Below, piece after piece: positions 7,471-14,068 of a stretch of 64,000 nt of DNA (position 1 is its first letter; every line of letters begins with the position of its first letter). Source of the stretch: Luteimonas sp. YGD11-2. GTDB lineage: Bacteria; Pseudomonadota; Gammaproteobacteria; Xanthomonadales; Xanthomonadaceae. The translations under genes were made by a program, and so were the position numbers. The notes beneath the pieces were generated by a model. It ran no database searches. It was not told where the DNA came from and saw nothing but the letters and a program-made list of their open reading frames with translations. The stretch lies in assembly GCF_004118975.1 (NCBI RefSeq), contig NZ_CP035376.1, positions 1,178,001-1,242,000 on the forward strand. The letters run 5' to 3'.

Positions 7471-7821
7471 CTAGCCGAAGAAGCAGGCATGCTTGTCCTC
7501 TGCCACCAAGGAAAGAAACCGGTCAACTGTGCCGACCTGAGGCGTGGGTGGATAGGCATGCCACTTCAGGTCCGCTCGCATCCAGAACACCTTCCAAAGG
7601 TTTGTAGTTCTGACAAACGTAGCCTTCGCGACCGGCTGTTCGATGATCTCGCCAGGAGCGCCACGCCACCGCGGACGAACCTCAAAGATCTCAACGCTTT
7701 GCCCATTAATGCGATACGAAAGATCCAATTCATGTCGGATGTGTGGCGGCGGGCGATGCTCCTCGACGAACTTTCCGACAGCCTTTTCCACTCGCTTGGT
7801 CTCTAGCTCACTAAATGCCAT
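7471..7821 (-). CDS. Cassette 21: DUF3024 family protein
   Basis: 116 residues. It has the DUF3024 pattern: an N-terminal helical segment (M-A-F-S-E-L-E-T-K-R-V-E-K), R-P-P-P-H-I-R-H-E-L-D-L-S-Y-R, an F-E-V-R-P-R-W block, and the C-terminal W-H-A-Y-P-P-T-P-Q-V-G-T-V-D-R-F. This family is frequent in integron cassettes and genomic islands, and its function is unknown. The ATG at 7821 is preferred to a GTG two codons upstream. The attC that belongs to this cassette is the one split by the IS element, so the gene may be cut off from cassette excision. Confidence 0.85.
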   Translation of the reverse strand: MAFSELETKRVEKAVGKFVEEHRPPPHIRHELDLSYRINGQSVEIFEVRPRWRGAPGEIIEQPVAKATFVRTTNLWKVFWMRADLKWHAYPPTPQVGTVDRFLSLVAEDKHACFFG

Positions 7822-7846
7822 GGTCACTCGGAATGGTTGGTTTGGT

Positions 7847-7906
7847 GCCTAACACCTGAGTTAAGCCGCGCCGCGAAGCGGCGTCGGCTTGAATGAATTG
7901 TTAGGG
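7847..7906 (-). other. attC-20 (60 bp)
   Basis: Short-class attC: GCCTAAC at the left, imperfect palindromic arms around a GCCGCGAAGCGGC apex, GTTAGGG at the right. The TTA in the right core is the stop codon of the cassette-20 ORF. Confidence 0.93.
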
Positions 7907-8269
7907 CTCATTGCCCAAGTCCTTCTGCTTTTGCCAAAGAGGCTTGAGGGCCAAAACTATGAAATGAGCGACGCTGTAGCCGATCGCAAAATAAGTTAAC
8001 CACACCAGTTTTTGTGTCAACGTCCCGCTTCGGTCAAGGGGTGGTAGCAAGAATGTAGAGAGAACTGCGACCGCCAGAATCACAGCGATCGTGCGGGGGC
8101 GGAAGTCAAAGCTCCAGCCCGTTGTGTAAGAAACAATGAAGTACACCGCTCCAATGATTAAAACGTCAAGTGGATCGCTGCCTGTGTCCGGTGCACCTAT
8201 CGCTGCCCACATGACTAGAAGGCACAAGAAGACAAGTTGGAATCTTATGCTGGGACCGAGAATTGCCAT
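7901..8269 (-). CDS. Cassette 20: multi-pass membrane protein
   Basis: 122 residues with about four hydrophobic segments (roughly 8-25, 35-50, 58-75 and 88-108) and a short charged C-terminus (K-Q-K-D-L-G-N-E-P). The start is an ATG immediately inside the cassette boundary. The stop codon TAA is supplied by the attC core, so coding sequence and recombination site overlap. No family recognised. Probably an inner-membrane protein. Confidence 0.75.
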   Translation of the reverse strand: MAILGPSIRFQLVFLCLLVMWAAIGAPDTGSDPLDVLIIGAVYFIVSYTTGWSFDFRPRTIAVILAVAVLSTFLLPPLDRSGTLTQKLVWLTYFAIGYSVAHFIVLALKPLWQKQKDLGNEP

Positions 8270-8273
8270 TTAG

Positions 8274-8384
8274 GCCTAACACCTGAGTTAAGCCGACTGC
8301 GTAGTGGAGCCAAAGCCATGGCAAGCTTTTCCTGCCATGGCTTTGGTGTAACGAAGCAAGTTCGGCTTGAACGAATTGTTAGGC
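8274..8384 (-). other. attC-19 (111 bp, long class)
   Basis: Cores GCCTAAC and GTTAGGC. The central arm carries an inverted repeat, AAAGCCATGGCAAG against CCTGCCATGGCTTT, that the 60-bp sites lack. Confidence 0.92.
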
Positions 8385-8408
8385 CCCAGCTTACACTGCG
8401 CCAAGCCG

Positions 8409-8768
8409 CTAGCGGACGTGGTTTCCCGGCCGTTCCCACAATACCTCAATGGCCTCTGCGAAGCGCCGCTGGTCTGTGGGGTCGATTAGTTCTGCGGATA
8501 TGACGGTTCCGCCTTGTACAACGACGCGCACAGAAATTGAAGTTCCTGTCCAGCAGTAGACAAGCCGGCCCCAATCCCAGTCGTCATAGTTCGTTGGGCG
8601 GCCGACGGCTTTAAACATGCGATCTGATGGTTGATTAGCATAGTTCGCTGGCTCTCGAAAAAATGAGCTCAGCAAGCTGTCGGACCTAGATGCTGCTGGA
8701 TAGCTGGGGAGTGATGGCGGTATGGCAGGCGTGAAGACTCTACGAATGGCATGCAGCGCTTTCCACAT
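8409..8768 (-). CDS. Cassette 19: hypothetical protein
   Basis: 119 residues from the ATG at 8768 (a GTG four codons upstream lacks a ribosome-binding site). The N-terminal third is basic and proline/serine-rich. The C-terminal half looks like a small alpha/beta domain with D-D-W-D-W-G-R-L-V-Y-C-W, V-V-Q-G-G-T-V-I-S-A and a terminal helix. No signal peptide or transmembrane segment, and no family recognised. Its position and orientation inside one cassette support it being the cassette gene. Confidence 0.65.
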   Translation of the reverse strand: MWKALHAIRRVFTPAIPPSLPSYPAASRSDSLLSSFFREPANYANQPSDRMFKAVGRPTNYDDWDWGRLVYCWTGTSISVRVVVQGGTVISAELIDPTDQRRFAEAIEVLWERPGNHVR

Positions 8769-8811
8769 AACGTGTTTCACCTGTCACAAGCTAGATCAGA
8801 ACGTCTGTGGG

Positions 8812-8871
8812 GCCTAACACCTGAATTAAGCCGCGCCGCGAAGCGGCGTCGGCTTGAATGAATTGTTAGGC
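8812..8871 (-). other. attC-18 (60 bp)
   Basis: Short-class site with GCCTAAC and GTTAGGC cores and the standard CGCGCCGCGAAGCGGCG apex. Confidence 0.93.
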
Positions 8872-8893
8872 GCGTCTCTCTCGATCTGCATGA

Positions 8894-9298
8894 CTACTCC
8901 ATGTTGTACAGCTCGATAAGCTTTTCCATTACCGCCATTTGCTGCTCAATGAACGATGCGCCTTGAGCCTCCATCGATCCAGCTAAGTGCATGAGGGGCT
9001 TCATGACCTCTTGCTTGTTCATAACCATGGCAGAGAACAACTTGGGAACCCCATTGTGCTCCGCTGCGTTTTGTACGCCATAGATAAATTCTTCAATTTT
9101 GTCTCGGTCAGCCATCCATGATGGTAACCGTGTGCTACCGGAAACAACTTCACGATGCGCCCTTAGCTTGTCAGCATGGTGCATCCTAGTCTTGGCCTGA
9201 AGATAGCCACGAATAACGAGAAGAGAGATATACGCAACGATCGAGAGGCCAGCTGTTGGCCAAGCTAGGATCAGAGCAACAAAGAAAAGAATAACCAT
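8894..9298 (-). CDS. Cassette 18: membrane-anchored helical protein
   Basis: 134 residues. A hydrophobic N-terminal region (about 2-30, one or two membrane helices) is followed by a soluble helical part rich in charged residues, methionine and glutamine (D-K-I-E-E-F-I-Y-G-V, K-L-F-S-A-M-V-M-N-K, Q-Q-M-A-V-M-E-K-L). The start is an ATG 21 bp from the cassette boundary. No family recognised. Likely inner-membrane anchored with a cytoplasmic helical domain. Confidence 0.68.
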   Translation of the reverse strand: MVILFFVALILAWPTAGLSIVAYISLLVIRGYLQAKTRMHHADKLRAHREVVSGSTRLPSWMADRDKIEEFIYGVQNAAEHNGVPKLFSAMVMNKQEVMKPLMHLAGSMEAQGASFIEQQMAVMEKLIELYNME

Positions 9299-9318
9299 CA
9301 GATCGGGCGCCCCCTAGC

Positions 9319-9430
9319 GCCTAACACCTAAGCTAAGCCGCGCCGCAGCGGGGCGTGAAGCACATGGAAAGCTGTACCTGCCATGTGGTTTGCGCCCCGA
9401 TGCGGAGTCGGCTTGAGCGCGTTGTTAGGC
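9319..9430 (-). other. attC-17 (112 bp, long class)
   Basis: GCCTAAC and GTTAGGC cores with the long-class central inverted repeat (CACATGGAAAG against CCTGCCATGTG). The right core's TTA is the stop codon of the cassette-17 acetyltransferase. Confidence 0.92.
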
Positions 9431-9940
9431 ACCGTGCCGTTCGAAGTGAAGCACGTCGTGCCACTGGCCAGAGAGCCAGAAGCTCTGGCTTGAATGGCCG
9501 AATTGCACAAAGCCGTTTCGCAGAAGCACTTTGGCCGAGGCTTCGTTCCCTACACGAACTGCGGCCTCGACTCGGTGAAGCCGGAGCCGCACAAAAGCAT
9601 AATCTAGCGCAAGCCGAACTGCCTCAGTCGCGTAGCCTTTGCCGCCATGGTCTTGGGCTACGCGATAGCCCAGTTCCGCGCTATGGAAGTGGTCGCCACG
9701 GACCCGGGTAAGGTTGACACGGGCGACAAGGTGGCCCGACCCGTTTCTCGCGAGGAACTGATACGCGCTGCCCTCTGCTGCTTCGGCCTGAGCAACTGCG
9801 ATCGCCTTTGCGATTCCGCCCGGCTCATAGAAGGATGTCGCCCTCGCATTAATATGTGATTCGAAGAACGCCCGGTTTGTGAACTCAAACTGCCCCAAGT
9901 CCTGTTCGTCCTCGGCCGTGGGTGCAGATAGCGACAGCAT
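9425..9940 (-). CDS. Cassette 17: GNAT family N-acetyltransferase (RimJ/RimL-like)
   Basis: 171 residues. It has the GNAT acetyl-CoA-binding pattern: L-G-Y-R-V-A-Q-D-H-G-G-K-G-Y-A-T-E-A near residue 98, then a helix, R-V-E-A-A-V-R-V-G-N-E-A-S-A-K-V-L-L-R-N-G-F and a final W-H-D-V-L-H-F-E-R. This is the layout of RimJ/RimL-type enzymes that acetylate protein N-termini or small molecules. The substrate is unknown. The ATG at 9940 is preferred over an upstream alternative at 9958. The stop codon lies in attC-17. Confidence 0.87.
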   Translation of the reverse strand: MLSLSAPTAEDEQDLGQFEFTNRAFFESHINARATSFYEPGGIAKAIAVAQAEAAEGSAYQFLARNGSGHLVARVNLTRVRGDHFHSAELGYRVAQDHGGKGYATEAVRLALDYAFVRLRLHRVEAAVRVGNEASAKVLLRNGFVQFGHSSQSFWLSGQWHDVLHFERHGA

Positions 9941-9949
9941 ATGGGAGGG

Positions 9950-10009
9950 GCCTAACACCAGAATTAAGCCGCGCCGCGAAGCGGTGTCGGCTTGAATGAA
10001 TTGTTAGGC
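9950..10009 (-). other. attC-16 (60 bp)
   Basis: Short-class site with GCCTAAC and GTTAGGC cores. The cassette-16 ORF reads through most of it and stops at 9964-9966. Confidence 0.93.
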
Positions 10010-10422
10010 GGCACGCGACGCCATGCAACGAGCCACGCAGCGACCGGTAGAGGGACAACCTGCATGACGAGGGCCCATGACGTGTACCAAGACAGCGGAG
10101 TCTGGCCCAGCAAGTGAGCTGCGGGGAGGTATGCCCAGGCGAGGAACGCAAGCAGGGCAATCAGCACATACCAAGCGTAATGCCAGGGCTTGAGCAGGCG
10201 AAGCACAAGGACGGCTGGCATAGACAAGACGACATGTAACGCGAAATCAATGGGGAAAAGCATCGCGTTTGAGGCAACGGTACCTATTCTCAGCGAATGT
10301 ACCCAAGTTGCCACGGAAAAGTGCACGGCAAGGTACGCGAACACAACCGATACAAGCACGCCGTGCGCAACGCCAATTGCAACCGCGCCGCCAACCGACA
10401 CAAGCTCTCTCAAGCGCACCAT
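9964..10422 (-). CDS. Cassette 16: multi-pass membrane protein with attC-encoded tail
   Basis: 152 residues. The ATG at 10422 has a perfect AGGAGG ribosome-binding site. About four membrane helices (roughly 10-35, 48-75, 82-102 and 115-137). The frame continues into the attC, which encodes the final P-N-N-S-F-K-P-T-P-L-R-G-A-A before a stop inside the site. The same kind of tail ends the proteins of cassettes 2, 6 and 13. Function unknown; likely inner membrane. Confidence 0.75.
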   Translation of the reverse strand: MVRLRELVSVGGAVAIGVAHGVLVSVVFAYLAVHFSVATWVHSLRIGTVASNAMLFPIDFALHVVLSMPAVLVLRLLKPWHYAWYVLIALLAFLAWAYLPAAHLLGQTPLSWYTSWALVMQVVPLPVAAWLVAWRRVPPNNSFKPTPLRGAA

Positions 10423-10436
10423 ATCTTCCTCCTGCC

Positions 10437-10496
10437 GCCTAACACCAGAGTTAAGCCGTGCCGCGAAGCGGCATCGGCTTGAACGACTCGTTAGGC
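10437..10496 (-). other. attC-15 (60 bp)
   Basis: Short-class site with GCCTAAC and GTTAGGC cores and a GCCGCGAAGCGGC apex. It belongs to a cassette without a convincing gene. Confidence 0.93.
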
Positions 10497-10796
10497 CGCC
10501 GTTCCCTGGCACCTGCGCCCGACGTGCGACCGCCCAACCCCTGAGGCGAACAGTACAACAAGCGCCGTGTTTGGTGCTGCCGAAGCGCACCACGCGCGCG
10601 GCCAAGAACTCTCACCGCGCACTGACCGAGGCCGATTCGGAAGGTCGAATCTTGCGAAGGGTCGCGCCTGTCCGAAGCCGAGGTGCTGCAGGGCTGACTG
10701 CCGATGCCTGCACCGCGCGTGCAAGGTGCAAAAGCTGCGGGCAAGCGAGGCGTTACCGATTGCCTAGAACCAAGCAACAACAGTGCGGGAAACAAG
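10497..10796. repeat. Cassette 15: copy of a repeated cassette family with no convincing gene
   Basis: 300 bp without an ATG-started gene in the usual orientation. The sequence is related to cassettes 1 and 11. A block of about 215 bp next to the right boundary aligns without gaps in all three, a middle part varies in length and sequence, and about 45 bp before the attC are conserved again. A minus-strand frame beginning TTG at 10795 stays open and has similar N-terminal codons in the three copies, but it lacks a ribosome-binding site. It could be a non-coding RNA, a promoter cassette or an unusual coding cassette. Confidence 0.7.
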
Positions 10797-10908
10797 GCCT
10801 AACACCTAAGTTAAGCCGCGCCGCAGCGGGGCGTGAAGCACATGGCAAGCTTTTCCTGCCATGTGGTTTGCGCCCCGATGCGGTGTCGGCTTGAACGCAT
10901 TGTTAGGC
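10797..10908 (-). other. attC-14 (112 bp, long class)
   Basis: GCCTAAC and GTTAGGC cores with the long-class CACATGGCAAG/CCTGCCATGTG central inverted repeat. Its right core provides the stop of the cassette-14 ORF. Confidence 0.92.
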
Positions 10909-11208
10909 CGCAGCACGTTCACTGACCGAGACCCCGCAGGATGGGCAGTGACTGAGCCTTGGCCTGAACGGACCAAGTGGAACAAGCTTGTGTAGAGATA
11001 ACCACAGCCTAGCGTGACAACGGGGACAGCGCGATGCCCGGTGCAAATAGCCGAACGCAGCGAGCATGACGGCAATGACGCCGAAGCTAACTAAAACTGT
11101 AAGTTGCGGCGGCACTGTGACCATAGCGATGAGTCCCATCAACCAAACGGCAAGGACAGCGACAATGAAGTTCCGCTGTGCTTTTGCCAATGTGTCGAGG
11201 ATAGTCAT
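10903..11208 (-). CDS. Cassette 14: membrane protein with C-terminal zinc ribbon
   Basis: 101 residues. Two membrane helices (about 14-32 and 35-54) are followed by C-P-R-C near residue 61 and C-P-S-C near residue 88, a likely zinc-ribbon pair. The ATG lies 6 bp inside the cassette boundary and the TAA stop is inside attC-14. The plan (membrane segment plus CxxC pair) parallels cassette 22. Function unknown. Confidence 0.7.
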   Translation of the reverse strand: MTILDTLAKAQRNFIVAVLAVWLMGLIAMVTVPPQLTVLVSFGVIAVMLAAFGYLHRASRCPRCHARLWLSLHKLVPLGPFRPRLSHCPSCGVSVSERAAA

Positions 11209-11213
11209 CTGCG

Positions 11214-11273
11214 GCCTAACACCAGAATTAAGCCGACCCGCGAAGCAGGTTCGGCTTGAATGAATTGTTAGAG
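11214..11273 (-). other. attC-13 (60 bp)
   Basis: Short-class site, GCCTAAC to GTTAGAG, with a CCCGCGAAGCAGGTT apex variant. The cassette-13 ORF ends inside it. Confidence 0.92.
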
Positions 11274-11662
11274 CGCACCCGCTGCAGTAGGTGAGTGATT
11301 AGTGCAATGGGGACGCCGTACAAGCCAACGAGGTATGCAACGGCCGGCTCTATGGCCACGGAGCATACGGTAGCAACGACAAGAACAATAAGTAGCGTTG
11401 AGATAATGGAGGCGCGACCTCGTTGCAGCAGTGCCGCGTACAAAGGGCACCCGATGAGGAGCGTGGCCGGCGCGGCAAAGAGCAGCGCGATGGCGAGAAG
11501 AGGAAATGCCGCTAGCGGCACAGAGAGCCAATCATGAAGTTGCGGCGCGGGATTGGAGAAAGCGATTCCGACTCCCAAGAGCACGGATGCGAGGTAGCCA
11601 CCAGCGAACAATCCGATGATCCCGCAGGGAATCGTTCTTCCAATGGCCGAGGAGTACTTCAT
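11228..11662 (-). CDS. Cassette 13: multi-pass membrane protein with attC-encoded tail
   Basis: 144 residues starting at the ATG at 11662, 6 bp inside the cassette. About four hydrophobic segments (12-32, 46-72, 84-103 and 105-122). The last residues, S-N-N-S-F-K-P-N-L-L-R-G-S-A, are encoded by attC-13. No family recognised. Probable inner-membrane protein. Confidence 0.73.
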   Translation of the reverse strand: MKYSSAIGRTIPCGIIGLFAGGYLASVLLGVGIAFSNPAPQLHDWLSVPLAAFPLLAIALLFAAPATLLIGCPLYAALLQRGRASIISTLLIVLVVATVCSVAIEPAVAYLVGLYGVPIALITHLLQRVRSNNSFKPNLLRGSA

Positions 11663-11667
11663 GTGCG

Positions 11668-11779
11668 CGCTAACACCTAAGTCAAGCCGCGCCGCGTAGT
11701 GGAGCCAAGCACATGGCAAGCTGTACCTGCCATGTGCTTGGTGTAACGAAGCGGTGTCGGCTTGAACGCATTGTTAGGC
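11668..11779 (-). other. attC-12 (112 bp, long class)
   Basis: Right core GTTAGGC. The left core is degenerate (CGCTAAC), deviating from RYYYAAC. It carries the long-class CACATGGCAAG/CCTGCCATGTG central inverted repeat. Confidence 0.88.
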
Positions 11780-12220
11780 CCTAGGCTGCGCTATTGCACC
11801 ACTGACCCATACTGCGAGAACCATGGGAGTCACGTGCAGCACGGACAGGCTGTAGAGCCTGCCAAGCGAGAAATCTAGCTGGGTAGCGGTACCTTCTTTG
11901 TTTGGGTCCGATGCTCGCACACCGGTGATGGGTTGCGGAAGCCCGATCAACTCGAACTCTACAGGGCTATCCCGCCGGACTGGTTCGGTGCGCTGCTGGG
12001 GTGAACAGGTCGAAACCTCAAGCCCCAATGCGGGATGCGCTTCCTGGATCAGATCGACCTCGCAGGGAGCAATCTGCACGCTCTCTCCAGTCGCGAGTTG
12101 GAGCCAGATTTTCGACGCCGTAGCGGCACTTGGCAATCCACGTAGTGCAGGGTGCTCTAGCCGAAAAGGCAAGAGTTGAACCGATTGCACTACCTGTCCA
12201 ATCAGTAGAGAACTGTCCAT
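11774..12220 (-). CDS. Cassette 12: hypothetical protein
   Basis: 148 residues from the ATG at 12220. No signal peptide. Mixed alpha/beta sequence with a hydrophobic C-terminal segment (L-H-V-T-P-M-V-L-A-V-W-V-S-G). Two cysteines are in the middle part. The TAA stop is in the attC core. No family recognised; placement and orientation are those of a normal cassette gene. Confidence 0.65.
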   Translation of the reverse strand: MDSSLLIGQVVQSVQLLPFRLEHPALRGLPSAATASKIWLQLATGESVQIAPCEVDLIQEAHPALGLEVSTCSPQQRTEPVRRDSPVEFELIGLPQPITGVRASDPNKEGTATQLDFSLGRLYSLSVLHVTPMVLAVWVSGAIAQPRA

Positions 12221-12223
12221 AGG

Positions 12224-12335
12224 GCCTAACACCAGAGTTAAGCCGAGACGCGTAGTGGAGCGGGCCAGGTGGCAAGCTTTATCTGCCGCCTGGCCCGCGT
12301 AACGAAGCGGCTTCGGCTTGAACGACTCGTTAGGC
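12224..12335 (-). other. attC-11 (112 bp, long class)
   Basis: GCCTAAC and GTTAGGC cores. The central arm has GCCAGGTGGCAAG against CTGCCGCCTGGC. The outer arms (AGACGCGTAGTGGAGCG, CGTAACGAAGCGGCTTCGG) closely match attC-1. Confidence 0.9.
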
Positions 12336-12658
12336 CGCCGCTGCCCAGCACTTGTGCCCGACCCGCGACAGCCCAACCCTTGAGCCGAACACTACAACAG
12401 CCCTTGCCAGAACGCTTGGGTTGGCGTTTGGCACGACCGGAGCTGGATGGCCGGTGCGCGCGGCCAAGAACTCTCACCGCGCTCTGTGCGAAGCCGACTC
12501 GGCAGGTTGAATCTTGCGGAGAGTCGCGGCTGTCCGAAGCCGAGTTGCTGCAGGGCTGACTGCCGATGCCTACACCGCGCGTGCGAGGTGCGAACGCTGC
12601 GGATAAGCGAGGCGCCGCAGATTTCCTGGAGCCCGGCAACAACAGTGCGGGAAACAAG
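12336..12658. repeat. Cassette 11: second copy of the repeated cassette family
   Basis: 323 bp related to cassettes 1 and 15, most similar to cassette 1. The conserved right-hand block of about 215 bp has no gaps relative to the other copies; the middle (about 12405-12455) differs completely. The TTG-started minus-strand frame (12657) stays open as in the other copies. No ATG-started ORF with a ribosome-binding site was found in the cassette direction. Confidence 0.7.
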
Positions 12659-12718
12659 GCCTAACGCCTGAATTAAGCCGACCCGCGAAGCGGGTTCGGC
12701 TTGAATGAATTGTTAGGC
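12659..12718 (-). other. attC-10 (60 bp)
   Basis: Short-class site, GCCTAAC to GTTAGGC, with a CCCGCGAAGCGGGTT apex. Confidence 0.93.
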
Positions 12719-12728
12719 CGCACGCCGG

Positions 12729-12944
12729 TCATGATTGGCGACCTTTTGCGATCTCCTGGACGGCCTTGCGAGTGTCTTGCACGTCGTAGTGAACCGAAAG
12801 GATTGCAGCCGTAACAACAAAGTAGCCGATACCGACGGAAAAACCGAAATCCATGCCCAGCAGCACCGCCGGCACCAGAGAGAACAGGATGGTCCAGAAG
12901 AGCTTGATGGCAACGCCAAGCAGGTCGTTGGATGTGTGTGTCAC
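12729..12944 (-). CDS. Cassette 10: small membrane protein
   Basis: 71 residues from a GTG start with a GGGGAG ribosome-binding site 6 bp upstream. Two hydrophobic helices (about 11-30 and 34-50) and a charged C-terminus (V-Q-D-T-R-K-A-V-Q-E-I-A-K-G). No family recognised. Likely inner membrane with a cytoplasmic tail. Confidence 0.68.
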   Translation of the reverse strand: MTHTSNDLLGVAIKLFWTILFSLVPAVLLGMDFGFSVGIGYFVVTAAILSVHYDVQDTRKAVQEIAKGRQS

Positions 12945-12985
12945 GAGTTGCTCCCCTTGGTACTCGCCGCAGATCAGCCTGTGCG

Positions 12986-13045
12986 GCCTAACGCCTGAAT
13001 TAAGCCGACCCGCGAAGCGGGTTCGGCTTGAATGAATTGTTAGAG
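12986..13045 (-). other. attC-9 (60 bp)
   Basis: Short-class site, GCCTAAC to GTTAGAG, almost identical to attC-10. Confidence 0.93.
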
Positions 13046-13049
13046 GGCG

Positions 13050-13538
13050 TCACGTGGAATACGCCTGCTCTACATTGCTATTGAGAGTGACCAAGCCGCC
13101 TAGGACGACCAGTGAACAAGTGAACAACTTGAAATCTCGGTCAGACGATCCGACTGGTTGAGCCAAGAACTTGCCACCATGGAATAGGTTGTTTCTGACG
13201 CAACGAACGTAAGCGATGAGGCGTTCTGCTTGAGAGACGCCGGCGGCAACAGGTACGGCCGACCAAGAAAGGCCTGCCGCGGCAGAGTACGACTGACGCA
13301 AAGGCGGATTTGCCACCAAATAGGCGACAGATGCATCTAGTTCTGGTGTTGCAGCCGAGTTGAAGTTTGCGGCGATTGACTGGCCGAAGGTTGTCCAGTC
13401 TGGTTCCGCATAGCCGCGCTGGCTGGACTTGGCAAAGCCGCCCGCTTTTAGCGCGTACTCAAAGCGCGAAAATATGCCAAGGAACTCACATGCGAGTTCT
13501 CTGGGCATGTGGAGCTTTTGCCAAGGAGCCTTGAGCAT
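13050..13538 (-). CDS. Cassette 9: HEPN-like protein, possible RNase
   Basis: 162 residues, soluble, largely helical. Near residue 115 it has the signature R-N-N-L-F-H-G, which fits the R-x4-H catalytic motif of HEPN domains (R115, H120), preceded by a long helix (A-E-R-L-I-A-Y-V-R-C-V). A similar R-N-N-x-F-H-G pattern occurs in pEK499_p136-type HEPN proteins. HEPN proteins are commonly RNases in toxin-antitoxin, abortive-infection and other defence systems. No partner antitoxin is visible in the same cassette. RNase activity and a defence role are inferred from the motif only. Confidence 0.65.
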   Translation of the reverse strand: MLKAPWQKLHMPRELACEFLGIFSRFEYALKAGGFAKSSQRGYAEPDWTTFGQSIAANFNSAATPELDASVAYLVANPPLRQSYSAAAGLSWSAVPVAAGVSQAERLIAYVRCVRNNLFHGGKFLAQPVGSSDRDFKLFTCSLVVLGGLVTLNSNVEQAYST

Positions 13539-13546
13539 TCAGAGCC

Positions 13547-13606
13547 CTCTAACACCAGAATTAAGCCGTGCCGCGAAGCGGCATCGGCTTGAATGACTTG
13601 TTAGGG
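13547..13606 (-). other. attC-8 (60 bp)
   Basis: Short-class site with a left core variant CTCTAAC and right core GTTAGGG. Its right core supplies the cassette-8 stop codon. Confidence 0.9.
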
Positions 13607-13996
13607 CGCAACCGCATGAGCCGCACCCTTTCCGTTCTTGACTAAGTAGATGATACGGCCGGATGGCACCTCTTGATTCAGGGTGAACCGGATCTTCGCG
13701 GAACACCGGCACGCTGCCACCGGCTCACCGCCGCTGTCCGTGTCAATTGCTAAGGTGAGCGAACCCCAATCGGGCAAGAGTTGAGGTCGCGTGACGCGCT
13801 CGCCGCAACTCAGTCCGACAAGTCCAGATACTAGCAAGCGAGCATCGGCGCGCTCGACGGTAAGTCGATCTTGGCCATATGGATCGTGAGTTTCATCGCA
13901 GGAAGCGAGCTCTTCAAAGCTGAAGGACTCGGCAGAGGACGCGGTGCCTGGGGATGCAGCAACCAAGAAAGCTATGAGTAACGTGAGCCTATCCAT
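13601..13996 (-). CDS. Cassette 8: hypothetical secreted protein
   Basis: 131 residues. A Sec signal peptide is visible (M-D-R-L-T-L-L-I-A-F-L-V-A-A, cleavage likely after the serine/alanine-rich stretch near residue 22). The mature part has four cysteines, including a C-R-C pair near residue 97, so disulfides are likely in the periplasm. The ATG is just inside the cassette; the stop TAA is in attC-8. No family recognised. Confidence 0.7.
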   Translation of the reverse strand: MDRLTLLIAFLVAASPGTASSAESFSFEELASCDETHDPYGQDRLTVERADARLLVSGLVGLSCGERVTRPQLLPDWGSLTLAIDTDSGGEPVAACRCSAKIRFTLNQEVPSGRIIYLVKNGKGAAHAVAP

Positions 13997-14000
13997 TGCG

Positions 14001-14060
14001 CCCTAACACCTGAATTAAGCCGCGCCGCGAAGCGGCGTCGGCTTGAATGAATTGTTAGGC
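14001..14060 (-). other. attC-7 (60 bp)
   Basis: Short-class site, CCCTAAC to GTTAGGC. An IS30-family element begins about 8 bp to its right, separating it from its own cassette gene. Confidence 0.92.
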
Positions 14061-14068
14061 CTCGCAGG

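Noticed and set aside
10567-10767. Plus-strand ORFs in the three repeated cassettes (also near 12447-12671 and 18984-19301)
   Set aside because: They run opposite to every other cassette gene, start at different places, lack ribosome-binding sites and share only the frame mirrored from the conserved block.
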